From positions 1,044,501-1,108,500 of the forward strand of contig NZ_JAOQNG010000010.1 of the NCBI RefSeq assembly GCF_025961225.1: DNA of 64,000 bases, read 5' to 3'. The DNA comes from Azospirillum canadense. Lineage in GTDB: Bacteria > Pseudomonadota > Alphaproteobacteria > Azospirillales > Azospirillaceae. The notes beneath the pieces were generated by a model. It did not search any database. It had not been told where the DNA came from and saw only the letters and a program-made list of their open reading frames with translations. This document shows positions 17,868-25,316 of the stretch, piece by piece (within the stretch, counting starts at the first letter, position 1; each line of letters starts with the position of its first letter). Made by a program: the position numbers and the translations under genes.

Positions 17868-17990
17868 TGCATTTCTCCCGGATTTCAATCCGCGGTCGTG
17901 CGGGAAACTGCCCTGACCGGTCGCGGCCCCCATGCGTCGGTAAGGATTGAAACCCCCTACCCCATGGACCAGACGAGGACCTCGCGCGGG

Positions 17991-18314
17991 TCAGGCCCGG
18001 TTCCACGGGTGGTTGGGGTCGAGCGGCCGGCCGTTGGCGTCACAGCCGCGGACCGTCAGCTGCCCGCCGTTGCGCCTCACCCCGCCGCGCCCTTCCTTGA
18101 CCTGAGCATCGTGCTGGGCGCACAGCACCCGCAGGTTCGTCAGCACGTCGGCCTGCGTGGGGCCAGGCGCACCACGTGGGCGGGTGATGATGTGATCCAC
18201 GTGCGTCCCAAGCTTGCCGCAGCCTTGCGCCAAGCACCGGTAGTTGGCCTGAGCGAGCGCCTGCTTGCGGAGGCCCAGCCAGAACGGCGTGCGGTAGAAC
18301 GGATTGCCCGGCAT
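17991..18314 (-). CDS. HNH endonuclease, packaging-associated
   Basis: A 107-residue HNH protein. It has paired cysteines in the N-terminal half (YRCLAQGCGK), the HVDHIITR strand with the metal and base residues, the Asn of NLRVLC and the final His of CAQHD. In HK97-type phages an HNH protein encoded next to terminase works with it in cutting cos sites during packaging, and the position here fits that role. It is first in the packaging gene set, about 120 bases before the small terminase gene. Confidence 0.9.
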   Translation of the reverse strand: MPGNPFYRTPFWLGLRKQALAQANYRCLAQGCGKLGTHVDHIITRPRGAPGPTQADVLTNLRVLCAQHDAQVKEGRGGVRRNGGQLTVRGCDANGRPLDPNHPWNRA

Positions 18315-18472
18315 CAGCCCCTCCGCTCCACGCGCACGCTCACGCCACAGATGAGAAAGGCATCCACCCGTTCCTCATAGCACGGGCGTAGCATGCCAGT
18401 AGTGCACAGGCACATTCTGATGGGTTCGCTGTTCGTGGGAAAAACGGCTGGACACAAGAAACAGGCCCGGCG

Positions 18473-18790
18473 ATGAGCAACGACGACGACACAGATGATG
18501 ACGATAATTTCATCGTCATGGTTTGGCATCGACGCGAGGACTGGCCGGAGATAAAGCAGCGTTTTGTTGACGGCAACAAACTGCCTGAAACCTACGACGA
18601 ATGGCTTCGGCGATCGGAGGCAACAGCTTCTGCGGCTGCATCTCAGGGTTTCACTGTTATCAGGGTTCTAATCATGCCAGATGAATTTGCCATCTGGTGT
18701 GCTAGACGGTATTTAGACATGGATGCCGAAGCGCGAATTGCGTTCACTTCCGAGGCAGCGTTCCGCATGCTCTTCGGCGGTCGCAGGTGA
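18473..18790 (+). CDS. Hypothetical protein, plus-strand insert in the late region
   Basis: This 105-residue protein runs against the surrounding late genes. The start is very acidic (MSNDDDTDDDDN), followed by IVMVWHRREDWPEIKQRF, a helical middle and VIRVLIMPDEFAIWCARR. The whole reads as a folded protein, and the local base composition is less G/C-rich than the structural genes. I do not recognise a family. A lone opposite-strand gene in this position is typical of an accessory cargo gene. Confidence 0.7.
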   Translation: MSNDDDTDDDDNFIVMVWHRREDWPEIKQRFVDGNKLPETYDEWLRRSEATASAAASQGFTVIRVLIMPDEFAIWCARRYLDMDAEARIAFTSEAAFRMLFGGRR

Positions 18791-18796
18791 GGTGGG

Positions 18797-18961
18797 TTGC
18801 CGCCAACACCCGGAGCCAACTCACCCCTCCCGTATCGCGCTTGGTCGGCGTTGGCCGCAGCTAAAGACTTTTTGAACGCCGCTTCGCCGGGCAGGTTCGC
18901 CGGGCAGGTGATCAGCGGTAGTGGCCGTGGTATCACGCCGCAGATGGATCGGCTGTATTGA
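18797..18961 (+). CDS. Possible small protein, weak evidence
   Basis: A 54-codon frame starts at a TTG seven bases after the previous gene and ends TGA. Its later part (YRAWSALAAAKDFLNAASPG, GRGITPQMDRLY) looks protein-like. There is no clear ribosome site, and a competing minus-strand frame crosses the same bases, so this may be a remnant or not coding. Confidence 0.3.
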   Translation: MPPTPGANSPLPYRAWSALAAAKDFLNAASPGRFAGQVISGSGRGITPQMDRLY

Positions 18962-19161
18962 CTACGCCAATCAAGTTAAGCGGCCTCTACATCGACAGGA
19001 TTGACCGATTGCACTCCGGGCAATGCCGCGGCAATGCTATGGGAGCGACCCACATTCCTAAAGCAGTAAACCTGAATTTGAGCGAGACGCCGATGGTGGC
19101 TTTATTCGCCGTTAATTAATTGTCGCGCATCCTGCATCCATACAAGAATCGGCAGGTAGTC

Positions 19162-19323
19162 ATGTCCCAATATCTTCCAACGATCCCGCAGGCCGCAATG
19201 AAGGCCACCACCCCCGTATCTGACGACAAAAAGCTTCGCGGCGTTCCTCTAGTGGCAACTTGGACTCTGGGTATCGCAACGCCCTGGGCTGTGATGTACC
19301 GGCTTATCGAGTGGGCCCTTTAG
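19162..19323 (+). CDS. Possible small membrane protein
   Basis: A 53-codon frame from the ATG at 19162 (MSQYLPTIPQAAMKAT) to TAG. It ends with a hydrophobic, Trp-containing stretch (VATWTLGIATPWAVMYRLIE) that could cross the membrane. A purine-rich GCAGGTAG precedes the start. An earlier TTG at 19120 is in frame. No family is recognised; the 160 bases after it to 19,492 show no gene. Confidence 0.45.
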   Translation: MSQYLPTIPQAAMKATTPVSDDKKLRGVPLVATWTLGIATPWAVMYRLIEWAL

Positions 19324-19492
19324 CCTCTTCTCTATCCTCGCGCGCGCGGCCTCGATAACGGCAACCATGCCGGTCAACACGTCGGAGGGAATGGTGAGGA
19401 GTGAAACCATGCTGGCCGCCCGCCTTCGGCTAACACTGGTTGCTGTGATGCCGGCTACACATCAACCGAAAATTGTTAACCAATGGTTATAG

Positions 19493-19816
19493 TCACCCCT
19501 CACCTTTGTCGATTTGCCCACCCGGCAGCTTGGCCAGCAGAAGCTTGAGCACTTCACTCCCCGCATAACCGGCACAGGTCCCCATGCCACATGCCATGAG
19601 CGTGTCGGCCTGGAGTTGCTGCGCGAGCACGCCGGACGCAACCGTCAAGGCGAGGATGCTTGGAACGTCGAGGACCACCACACGCACAAGCGCCTTCCAC
19701 CCGCCTTCACGGCTTTCCCGTGCCCAGCGGGCCAGCATGCCGATGACAACGCCGGCCAGGGTTGGTGAGAGCCCGCGGGCCATCTGCGCTAAGTCGTGGC
19801 TGTTGGGATCGGGCAT
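19493..19816 (-). CDS. Holin-like small membrane protein
   Basis: A 107-residue protein with two or three hydrophobic segments: TLAGVVIGMLARWA, VLDVPSILALTVASGVLA, and a weaker Cys/Gly-containing one (LMACGMGTCAGYAGSE). The charged ends and a Lys/Glu-rich tail fit a class II or III phage holin, which times host lysis by making holes in the inner membrane. It belongs to a small minus-strand set upstream of HNH and terminase. No endolysin is seen next to it; it may be left of the window. Confidence 0.7.
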   Translation of the reverse strand: MPDPNSHDLAQMARGLSPTLAGVVIGMLARWARESREGGWKALVRVVVLDVPSILALTVASGVLAQQLQADTLMACGMGTCAGYAGSEVLKLLLAKLPGGQIDKGEG

Positions 19817-19818
19817 GC

Positions 19819-20052
19819 TCAGCCTCCCAGCATAACGGGCTGGGCTGGCTGGCCCAGGACTTCATTGTGATCGGCGACGACGAGGGCACGCTCTCCGGCA
19901 GTCGCCTCGAAATGAGCGTTCAGTGGGTCGCGAGCGAGGCCTACTGGGTCGGGGATGACGGTTGGCTTGGTCTCGCGGTGGTTCAGTGACCATTGGACCA
20001 CCTGCACTTGTCCATCAATCACCCGCACGTAAGGGGGCTGCTCAGCCGTCAT
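19819..20052 (-). CDS. Hypothetical protein upstream of the holin-like gene
   Basis: A 77-residue protein starting MTAEQPPYVRVIDGQVQVVQ and ending two bases before the holin-like gene. It has alternating short strands (YVRVIDGQVQVVQWSL) and a helical end. No family is recognised. The frame is open further upstream without an ATG, so the true start could be earlier. Confidence 0.55.
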   Translation of the reverse strand: MTAEQPPYVRVIDGQVQVVQWSLNHRETKPTVIPDPVGLARDPLNAHFEATAGERALVVADHNEVLGQPAQPVMLGG

Positions 20053-20219
20053 CGGAGCCTCTGGCGTGGCGAGCAGGACCGCGTGGCGTGAGTGCGGTCC
20101 CGTATCGGGTTTGGACAGCGAATACCCACAAGGCAGGGGCAGGTGACGAGGCCACAGCCTGACAAGTTGCTCGGTTCACTCGCGCATTCTTCGCCCCGCG
20201 CTGGATATTCACGGCGTGA

Positions 20220-20417
20220 CTAACCCGCGCCTTTGCGCCAGAAGTCCGCTTCGTCCACCACCTCCGTGACGCGGTGCCGCATCTGCCGGCAGTAGGCGAG
20301 GGCGGTTCCTTGGGTGCCAAAGTTGGCGCGGCAGACTCCATCGAGGCTGTGGACCTGCGCCTTCAGCACCGGATCGGCACACTTGGTGATCACGAAGACG
20401 GGCTGAATTTCGGCCAT
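20220..20417 (-). CDS. Hypothetical small protein
   Basis: A 65-residue protein with ATG at 20417 (MAEIQPVFVITKCADPVLKA). It has a beta-helix layout with cysteines and an acidic, Trp-containing end (VTEVVDEADFWRKGAG). The open frame extends upstream, but that part looks non-coding. It is the most upstream small gene of the holin/packaging group. Function is unknown. Confidence 0.55.
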   Translation of the reverse strand: MAEIQPVFVITKCADPVLKAQVHSLDGVCRANFGTQGTALAYCRQMRHRVTEVVDEADFWRKGAG

Positions 20418-21191
20418 GTGTCGATACTGCAGCAACGCGGTGTGGCGTCGCCGGTTATAGCGGGGAATACCCAGGACGGCGCCGCGTGTCTGCGGGTCTT
20501 GGCGGAACGATCGTTCCGAATTCGGACGACAAAAAGCTCGCGCGGCGGACCGGGCGAGCGACGGATCATGGTCTTGTACGGCTACCGCAGTCCCATATGG
20601 CTCGCGAGCCATGGAACTGCCTACCGCCAATATTAGGGCGCTACCACTTTCGATGTCAAGCGGGAACTTGGCCGGTTTGCATCACGCCGCTGGAATATCT
20701 CGGTGAACTACGTGAACGAAGTCGGAATTCGCGGTTCTCCAGGTGTGCTCGCGCTGCTCGTATAGGTAAATTATAAGGATGGATAACCTATGATTTGGTG
20801 GATTTTCCTCTAAACCCTATGAGATGGGAGTATGAACGAGAAGCCTGGCCCAGGACTAATTGCGTATGGCTAGAGCACGTTCATTTGGAATGGAGCGCTG
20901 CCGCAAACCTGCAACATTCTCAAATTAGGAGGTATGGGTTTTGATAATGAATGGCTTACATGCTCTTCCTTGGCGTTGACCAAAGCAATCGCGCGAGGTT
21001 CTATACACGTCCTTTGAATCCCTTGCTAACGCGGATCATAGAGACGGGGGCGTTTTGGCATCTTTCCGCATCTCTGGGTTTTCCAGAAATGCTTAGTTTC
21101 CAATGCCTTTAGCCATATCGGCCGTGGATAAACACGATCCCCCTTTTCCGGAAAACCGGCGAACGGTAAACGTGTGAGAAGGTGAGCATTT
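20418..21191. other. 774-base AT-richer intergenic region
   Basis: No convincing gene is seen. From about 20,640 the sequence is clearly richer in A/T than the phage genes on either side. A 12-base perfect palindrome TTTTCCGGAAAA lies at 21144-21155, about 40 bases before the receiver gene, and could bind a regulator. A leftward late promoter for the lysis/packaging genes could lie here, but no consensus pair stands out. Confidence 0.5.
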
Positions 21192-22028
21192 ATGACTTTG
21201 CACGGACGCACGTTCCCAATGTCGGAGGGTTTGGCGCGAGGAGGCTTGAACTCCGAAGCTTCCGACGAAAGGGAGGAAAGCACGACCGGTACCGCTGAAA
21301 ATGGCAGACCGGACCTAATGAACGCCCGAGACACCCAGAGCGTTACAGTTCTGCTGCTCGACGATGTGCCGCTGACGCGGGAGTGTCTGTCACTCAGCAT
21401 CAACATTTGCGACCGCGGCGTGCGCGTGCTGACCGCTACATCCGTATCCGACGCGGCGCAATTGTTCCAGGGCGATACTAAGCCCGATGTGGTCCTCTGT
21501 AGTTTCACCGCGTTGGATTCGACTGAAGGCCTCTTTGCATCCCAGGTGCGAGACGTGGTCGAGGCGTTTGGGAGTACGCCTTTGATCGTGCTGTCAGAAC
21601 GGGAAGACGGCGGTGTCATACATGAAGCTTTCCAGTGTGGGGCGCACGGCTACATTTCGACTGCCGTTGACCTGTCGGTGGCGCTGGAAGCCATCCGCCT
21701 GGTCGCCGCAGGAGGCACCTTCGTTCCGGCTGACTTTCCAAACAGGCTCATGAAGGACAACGACGGCACGATGGATCAGCGAGGGGCGGACGAGGACGCA
21801 TCGTCCAGCGTTGGCCATCTCAGTAACGGCAGCCCTATGAGCGAACTCACGCCCCGTCAGCGTTCCGTTCTGAAGTGCATGAAAGAAGGCAAGCCCTACA
21901 AGATAATCGCACATGAGCTTGGCATGGGCACGAGCACGGTTAAGACTCACGTGCGCAGCATTTTGAAGAAGCTTGGCCTGACCAACCGTGCCGAGGCTGT
22001 CAATCTCAGCTTACGTGATACGGATTAA
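21192..22028 (+). CDS. Atypical NarL/LuxR-family response regulator lacking the phosphoacceptor Asp
   Basis: A 278-residue protein: an unusual N-terminal extension of about 47 residues, a receiver-like domain (VTVLLLDDVPLTREC to about residue 180) and a C-terminal LuxR-type helix-turn-helix (SELTPRQRSVLKCMKEGKPY, IIAHELGMGTSTVKTHVRSI). The acidic pair LDD is kept, but the strand that normally ends in the phosphorylated Asp reads DVVLCSFTALD, with Ser in its place, and the usual Lys near GYISTAVD is replaced. It should still bind DNA but probably is not controlled by phosphorylation. It stands alone without a kinase and faces a second degenerate receiver gene. GAAGGTGA precedes the start. Confidence 0.85.
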   Translation: MTLHGRTFPMSEGLARGGLNSEASDEREESTTGTAENGRPDLMNARDTQSVTVLLLDDVPLTRECLSLSINICDRGVRVLTATSVSDAAQLFQGDTKPDVVLCSFTALDSTEGLFASQVRDVVEAFGSTPLIVLSEREDGGVIHEAFQCGAHGYISTAVDLSVALEAIRLVAAGGTFVPADFPNRLMKDNDGTMDQRGADEDASSSVGHLSNGSPMSELTPRQRSVLKCMKEGKPYKIIAHELGMGTSTVKTHVRSILKKLGLTNRAEAVNLSLRDTD

Positions 22029-22096
22029 CCAGTTCATTTGGACTCACCTGCACAACTGCGCGGCAGCCGTCGCTGGGTGATGGCGCCGCCGTCACA

Positions 22097-22633
22097 TCAG
22101 TGTTCATTCGGAACGACAGTTCCTCCCGCGTAGATTTGGCGCAGGGCGGTGGCGACCGCGTCGAGAGAGGCCTTGCTCGATAGGATGCCACGAAGCCCCA
22201 TGGCCCTCCCCGTCGCCACCATGGCTGGATCGGCCGTATCGGCCAGAATGGCGATGGGTAGGTGACGATCCTGCTTCAGGAGCACTTTGATCAGTCGGCT
22301 CATGGAACCCCGGAAAAGGCTTGTTCGCCCAATGCAGATCAAAACAAGATCAACGCCTTGAAGCGCCGACGGAACGGATGCAAGCGCATCTACGCTCTTC
22401 CAGTGCTTCACGACCAAATCGGTTGCCCGGTCGTTCATCGCGGTAGCAAGGCTTTCGCCGAACAGGGCGCGATCATCGATCAGAGCAACCGCGATCCGCT
22501 TCGCGCTTTCCGGCCGTTGCTGCCGATGCGGGTCTGGTCCGCCGCTTTCCTGCTCTGGTGCGCGAAGAGCATAGTTACGGCGCAATCCGCCCCAGATAGC
22601 AAGGAAATGCATGTGCTGCCCCGGTTCTCTCAA
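22097..22633 (-). CDS. Degenerate stand-alone receiver domain protein
   Basis: A 178-residue protein with a receiver fold (KRIAVALIDDRALFGESLAT to about GGTVVPNEH) but no DNA-binding domain. The phosphoacceptor strand reads VDLVLICIGRTSLF, without Asp, and the conserved Lys is displaced (GILSSKAS). The ending IYAGGTVVP is the same feature found just before the linker in NarL-type regulators, so this looks like a NarL-type protein that lost its helix-turn-helix, or a dedicated partner. It faces the neighbouring regulator tail to tail, 68 bases apart. It could act by pairing with that regulator. The start may instead be at Met8. Confidence 0.75.
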   Translation of the reverse strand: MREPGQHMHFLAIWGGLRRNYALRAPEQESGGPDPHRQQRPESAKRIAVALIDDRALFGESLATAMNDRATDLVVKHWKSVDALASVPSALQGVDLVLICIGRTSLFRGSMSRLIKVLLKQDRHLPIAILADTADPAMVATGRAMGLRGILSSKASLDAVATALRQIYAGGTVVPNEH

Positions 22634-22861
22634 GAGTCGGTCGCCCTGCCCAAAGATGCATGCTCCTTGTAAATATGGCGGCGTGGGGAGACAAGATTAG
22701 GCATCAAAATGGGGTATATTTGTTCAACACATCCTATGTGCATACAACCCAAAGATCCATATTGTGTTCATATAGACTACGATCATTTCAGACTTTCGCC
22801 ATCGGCAAAAATGGACACAATCTACGGTAGCTTTAATTTGCCGCTAAATTCCAGACGAGCT

Positions 22862-23416
22862 CTAGCCCGCCACTTCAGTGGGTCGAAGATGTTGAGGCGC
22901 GATCGAAACAGGTGTCTGGCGGCCGAAAATCTCGATCACGACTTGAACTACGTTGCCGGATGCACCGGCGAAAAGGCCGATGAAGTCGGCAAACGGGCCG
23001 CTGCTGATCCGCACTGGTTGATTCTTTGACCACTTTGCGGCCAATTCCTTCCGCTTGCTGGACGTGAAGTCAATCACCCCATCCTCGAAGGCGTCGCATC
23101 TGGCCTTAACCCGTCGCAGAGCCAACGGGGACACGCGGGAAGGCATATTCCTGAAGCCTCGAACCACGAAGGCCACACCGCGGGTGCAAGTGATTGGGTG
23201 GAACGGCTGCTCCGAGTGCATGCCGACGAACAGGTACCGGTCGAAAAGCGGACGAATGACCGCCTCCACCTTGCTGGCGTTCCGCCGCTCGCGCCGGCAC
23301 ATTGGGGCAAACACTCGGTACCCCTGGCGCTCCAGCTCCTTGGACGCTCGCAGGTAATGCTGGGTTCCCACATGGGAAACCACGGCGAACCACTCCCGGT
23401 CGGAGAACATATCCAT
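22862..23416 (-). CDS. NusG/RfaH-like transcription antitermination protein
   Basis: A 184-residue specialised NusG paralog. The N-terminal NGN domain begins EWFAVVSHVGTQHYLRASKE and has the FAPMCRRER and PLFDRYLFVGM strands seen in RfaH and related factors. The C-terminal KOW motif is clear: QPVRISSGPFADFIGLFAGA. Such paralogs ride on RNA polymerase to read through terminators in a chosen operon. In a prophage, between replication and late genes, it would fill the place of lambda Q. That role is inference. A TGAGG ribosome site precedes the ATG. Confidence 0.88.
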   Translation of the reverse strand: MDMFSDREWFAVVSHVGTQHYLRASKELERQGYRVFAPMCRRERRNASKVEAVIRPLFDRYLFVGMHSEQPFHPITCTRGVAFVVRGFRNMPSRVSPLALRRVKARCDAFEDGVIDFTSSKRKELAAKWSKNQPVRISSGPFADFIGLFAGASGNVVQVVIEIFGRQTPVSIAPQHLRPTEVAG

Positions 23417-23474
23417 TGCCTCAGGTTTCCTCGGCGCGGCGGAGGGGGGCGGGCAAGCTTGCGTTCATGGCCGA

Positions 23475-24710
23475 TCAGGCGGCAGCGTGGTCGGGGCGAT
23501 GGGACGGCGCGGCGAGTTCGACAGTGATCTCGGTCACGCACAGAGCGGCGCGGAGCTTGTCCGTCAGCTGAGCAGAGACCCAGTCGCGGATGGGCCGGTT
23601 CGGGGCGATGATCGTGGCCGAGGTGTCGTCGGCCTGCACCGTGCAGGGGACGATCCAGGACGTGTACTCGGTCGCCGTGAGATACCCGGCGTAGGGAGCG
23701 GGCACCTCGGCAGCGGTCGTGAGACCAGCAGCGCCCGATCGGGCAGGCTGGGCGTTGGCGATGGCGGTGCGGACGTCGGCGTCCAGCACGGCGCGCAGGC
23801 TGCGCGGCACGCCACCTCCCCGCTCGTCCAGCCGGCGGAACTGGCGCTGGACCTCCTCGACCGCGGCGGCGGCACTGTCGGCAGGCGAGAGGCCGCGCTC
23901 GGTGCCGGCGGCAATCCAGCCCTCGATCAGCTCCAGGTCGGCGGGCGTGAGCGGGCGGTCCGGCAGGTCAAACCAGCGCTCGAAGGCGTCGGCCAGACCC
24001 TGGTGGACCGTGCTGACCGCAGCCGGAATCCCTGGATCACGATCCTCCGCCGGCGGGCGGGCTTCCTCTCGTGCGGGCGCACGCGGCCCGCCAGCCGAGG
24101 ATTTACCGATTCCAGTACTTACTTCCCTCTTACCTCCTACCTCCTCCCTCTGCGCGGCCAGTTCCGACTTTTTCGGAACTCGGGTTCGTTGAAAGGGCTT
24201 CGGTTCGGAACTGAGGGGGCGTTGAGCGTTGCTGAGTTCCGAACTCGGCGCGTTTAAAGCATGGGCAGGTTCGGAACCTTGCGCCTCATCGTCAGCGTCG
24301 AGATCGGAACCGTCGTCCTGCTGGTCGGCGTCGGATTCCGAACCGTTCTTCTTGGTTCCCCACAGGTCCATGCGAACCCAGGACCGCAGCTCGGCCGGCA
24401 GCGGGTGCACCTTGGAGGGCTTCTTGGGGCGCTGGTACTTCACGAAGTTGCGGATCGCGCCGTAGACCTTCCCGTCCACCTCGAAGCGCTTGATCTGGCG
24501 GTGCTCCTCCAGGTCGGCGAGCAGCGTGCGCATGTCCACGTTGTCCACCGGCATCAGGCGCATCTTCAGCGTGACCGGCTTCCATTCGAAGACGCCCTGG
24601 TCGTCGGCCTCATTGCGCAGGCCGATGGCCAGCAAACGGGCGAGCGGCTGGCATTCGACGAAGTCCTCGTCGGTCCATTGGCCGGGCAGAGTGGAGCGGA
24701 TGCGGGCCAT
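23475..24710 (-). CDS. Phage replication initiation protein with DnaA N-terminal-like end
   Basis: A 411-residue protein. The N-terminal 115 residues (MARIRSTLPGQWTDEDFVEC, WKPVTLKMRLMPVDNVDMRT, later KYQRPKKPSKVHPLP) form a winged-helix-like module common in phage replication proteins. Then comes a long acidic and low-complexity linker, a helical region (GLADAFERWFDLPDRPLTPA) and a last 70 residues resembling the DnaA N-terminal helicase-contact domain (SWIVPCTVQADDTSATIIAP, NRPIRDWVSAQL). Such proteins bind the phage origin and recruit the host helicase. It follows the CII-like gene on the minus strand, as O follows cII in lambda. Confidence 0.82.
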   Translation of the reverse strand: MARIRSTLPGQWTDEDFVECQPLARLLAIGLRNEADDQGVFEWKPVTLKMRLMPVDNVDMRTLLADLEEHRQIKRFEVDGKVYGAIRNFVKYQRPKKPSKVHPLPAELRSWVRMDLWGTKKNGSESDADQQDDGSDLDADDEAQGSEPAHALNAPSSELSNAQRPLSSEPKPFQRTRVPKKSELAAQREEVGGKREVSTGIGKSSAGGPRAPAREEARPPAEDRDPGIPAAVSTVHQGLADAFERWFDLPDRPLTPADLELIEGWIAAGTERGLSPADSAAAAVEEVQRQFRRLDERGGGVPRSLRAVLDADVRTAIANAQPARSGAAGLTTAAEVPAPYAGYLTATEYTSWIVPCTVQADDTSATIIAPNRPIRDWVSAQLTDKLRAALCVTEITVELAAPSHRPDHAAA

Positions 24711-24723
24711 GGTCAGAATTCCT

Positions 24724-24847
24724 CTATTCGGCGGCCACGGCTGTCTCAGCCGGTTCGGTGATCCAATCGCTGTCCCGGTCGAAGTCCTTACGGCTCGGGG
24801 GAATCCAGCGCAGGCGGGTCGCAGGTCGGGCAGGTGCAGGCGCTCAT
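24724..24847 (-). pseudogene. Possible small Cys-rich ORF with a one-base frame break
   Basis: The ATG at 24847 overlaps the stop of the CII-like gene and begins MSACTCPTCD, with a C-x-C-x-x-C motif, then soon stops. A second frame continues LRWIPPSRKDFDRDSDWITE and ends at TAG 24724, looking fully protein-like but without a start. Removing one C from the GACCCGCC run would join them into a protein of about 40 residues. This is a proposal from frame fit only; the short length makes chance possible. Confidence 0.35.
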
Positions 24848-25302
24848 TCCCCCACTCTCCCTGCGCGGCGTGCGTTGACGTGACCGATCAGCTTCATGGC
24901 GAGGTCGAGGGCCTTAGCCTGCCAGATCGGGTCCTCGACGTGGTCGATCCGGCCGTCGGCCAGCATGTCGGCGAGGTCGCGCAGCGCGCTGACCAGCTCG
25001 GCGTTCATGCGGAACACGTCCGGATCGCCGGCCCCGGTCGGGCGGGCCTGATAGCCGACCAGCGCCAGCATCTCATTGAGGATGCGGTCGCCGCCGTCGG
25101 GCAGCAGGAACATGCGCAGGAAGACATCGAGCTGCGGGGCACGTTCGCCCTGCACGTAGCTGTCCATCGTGCGGTGGTCGACGTCGAGGATCTCCGCCGC
25201 CTCCTTCACGGAGTAGGTCATCCCGCGCCCGATCCGCTGCCGCAGCAGGCGAGACAGCTTGGCCTTGACCAGATCGGTGGTGATATCGCGAACTTTCAGC
25301 AC
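24844..25302 (-). CDS. CII-like phage regulatory protein, upstream region displaced by IS256
   Basis: About 152 residues from a GTG at 25302 (V-L-K-V-R-D-I-T). The longer frame to 25419 must be discarded because everything beyond 25316 is insertion sequence. Removing the element and one repeat copy puts a TAA a few codons upstream, so the GTG is the best native start, with GGAG ten bases before it. The middle holds a helix-turn-helix (TYSVKEAAEILDVDHRTMDS) and the rest is helical, as in phage CII-type activators. It precedes the replication gene. The IS now separates it from the Cro-like gene and its promoter. Confidence 0.75.
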   Translation of the reverse strand: MLKVRDITTDLVKAKLSRLLRQRIGRGMTYSVKEAAEILDVDHRTMDSYVQGERAPQLDVFLRMFLLPDGGDRILNEMLALVGYQARPTGAGDPDVFRMNAELVSALRDLADMLADGRIDHVEDPIWQAKALDLAMKLIGHVNARRAGRVGE

Positions 25303-25310
25303 GGTATTGC

Positions 25311-25316
25311 TACTCC
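25311..25316. repeat. 6-bp direct repeat TACTCC flanking the IS256-family element (left copy)
   Basis: TACTCC lies directly outside the left inverted repeat, and the same six bases lie directly outside the right one at 26745-26750. It is the probable target duplication, although six is short for IS256-family elements (8-9 is usual). Read on the minus strand it is GGAGTA, the ribosome site of the CII-like gene, so duplication has kept that site intact. Confidence 0.75.

Noticed and set aside
20042..20341. 99-codon minus-strand frame
   Set aside because: It overlaps two better small genes, has no clear ribosome site and gives a low-complexity product.
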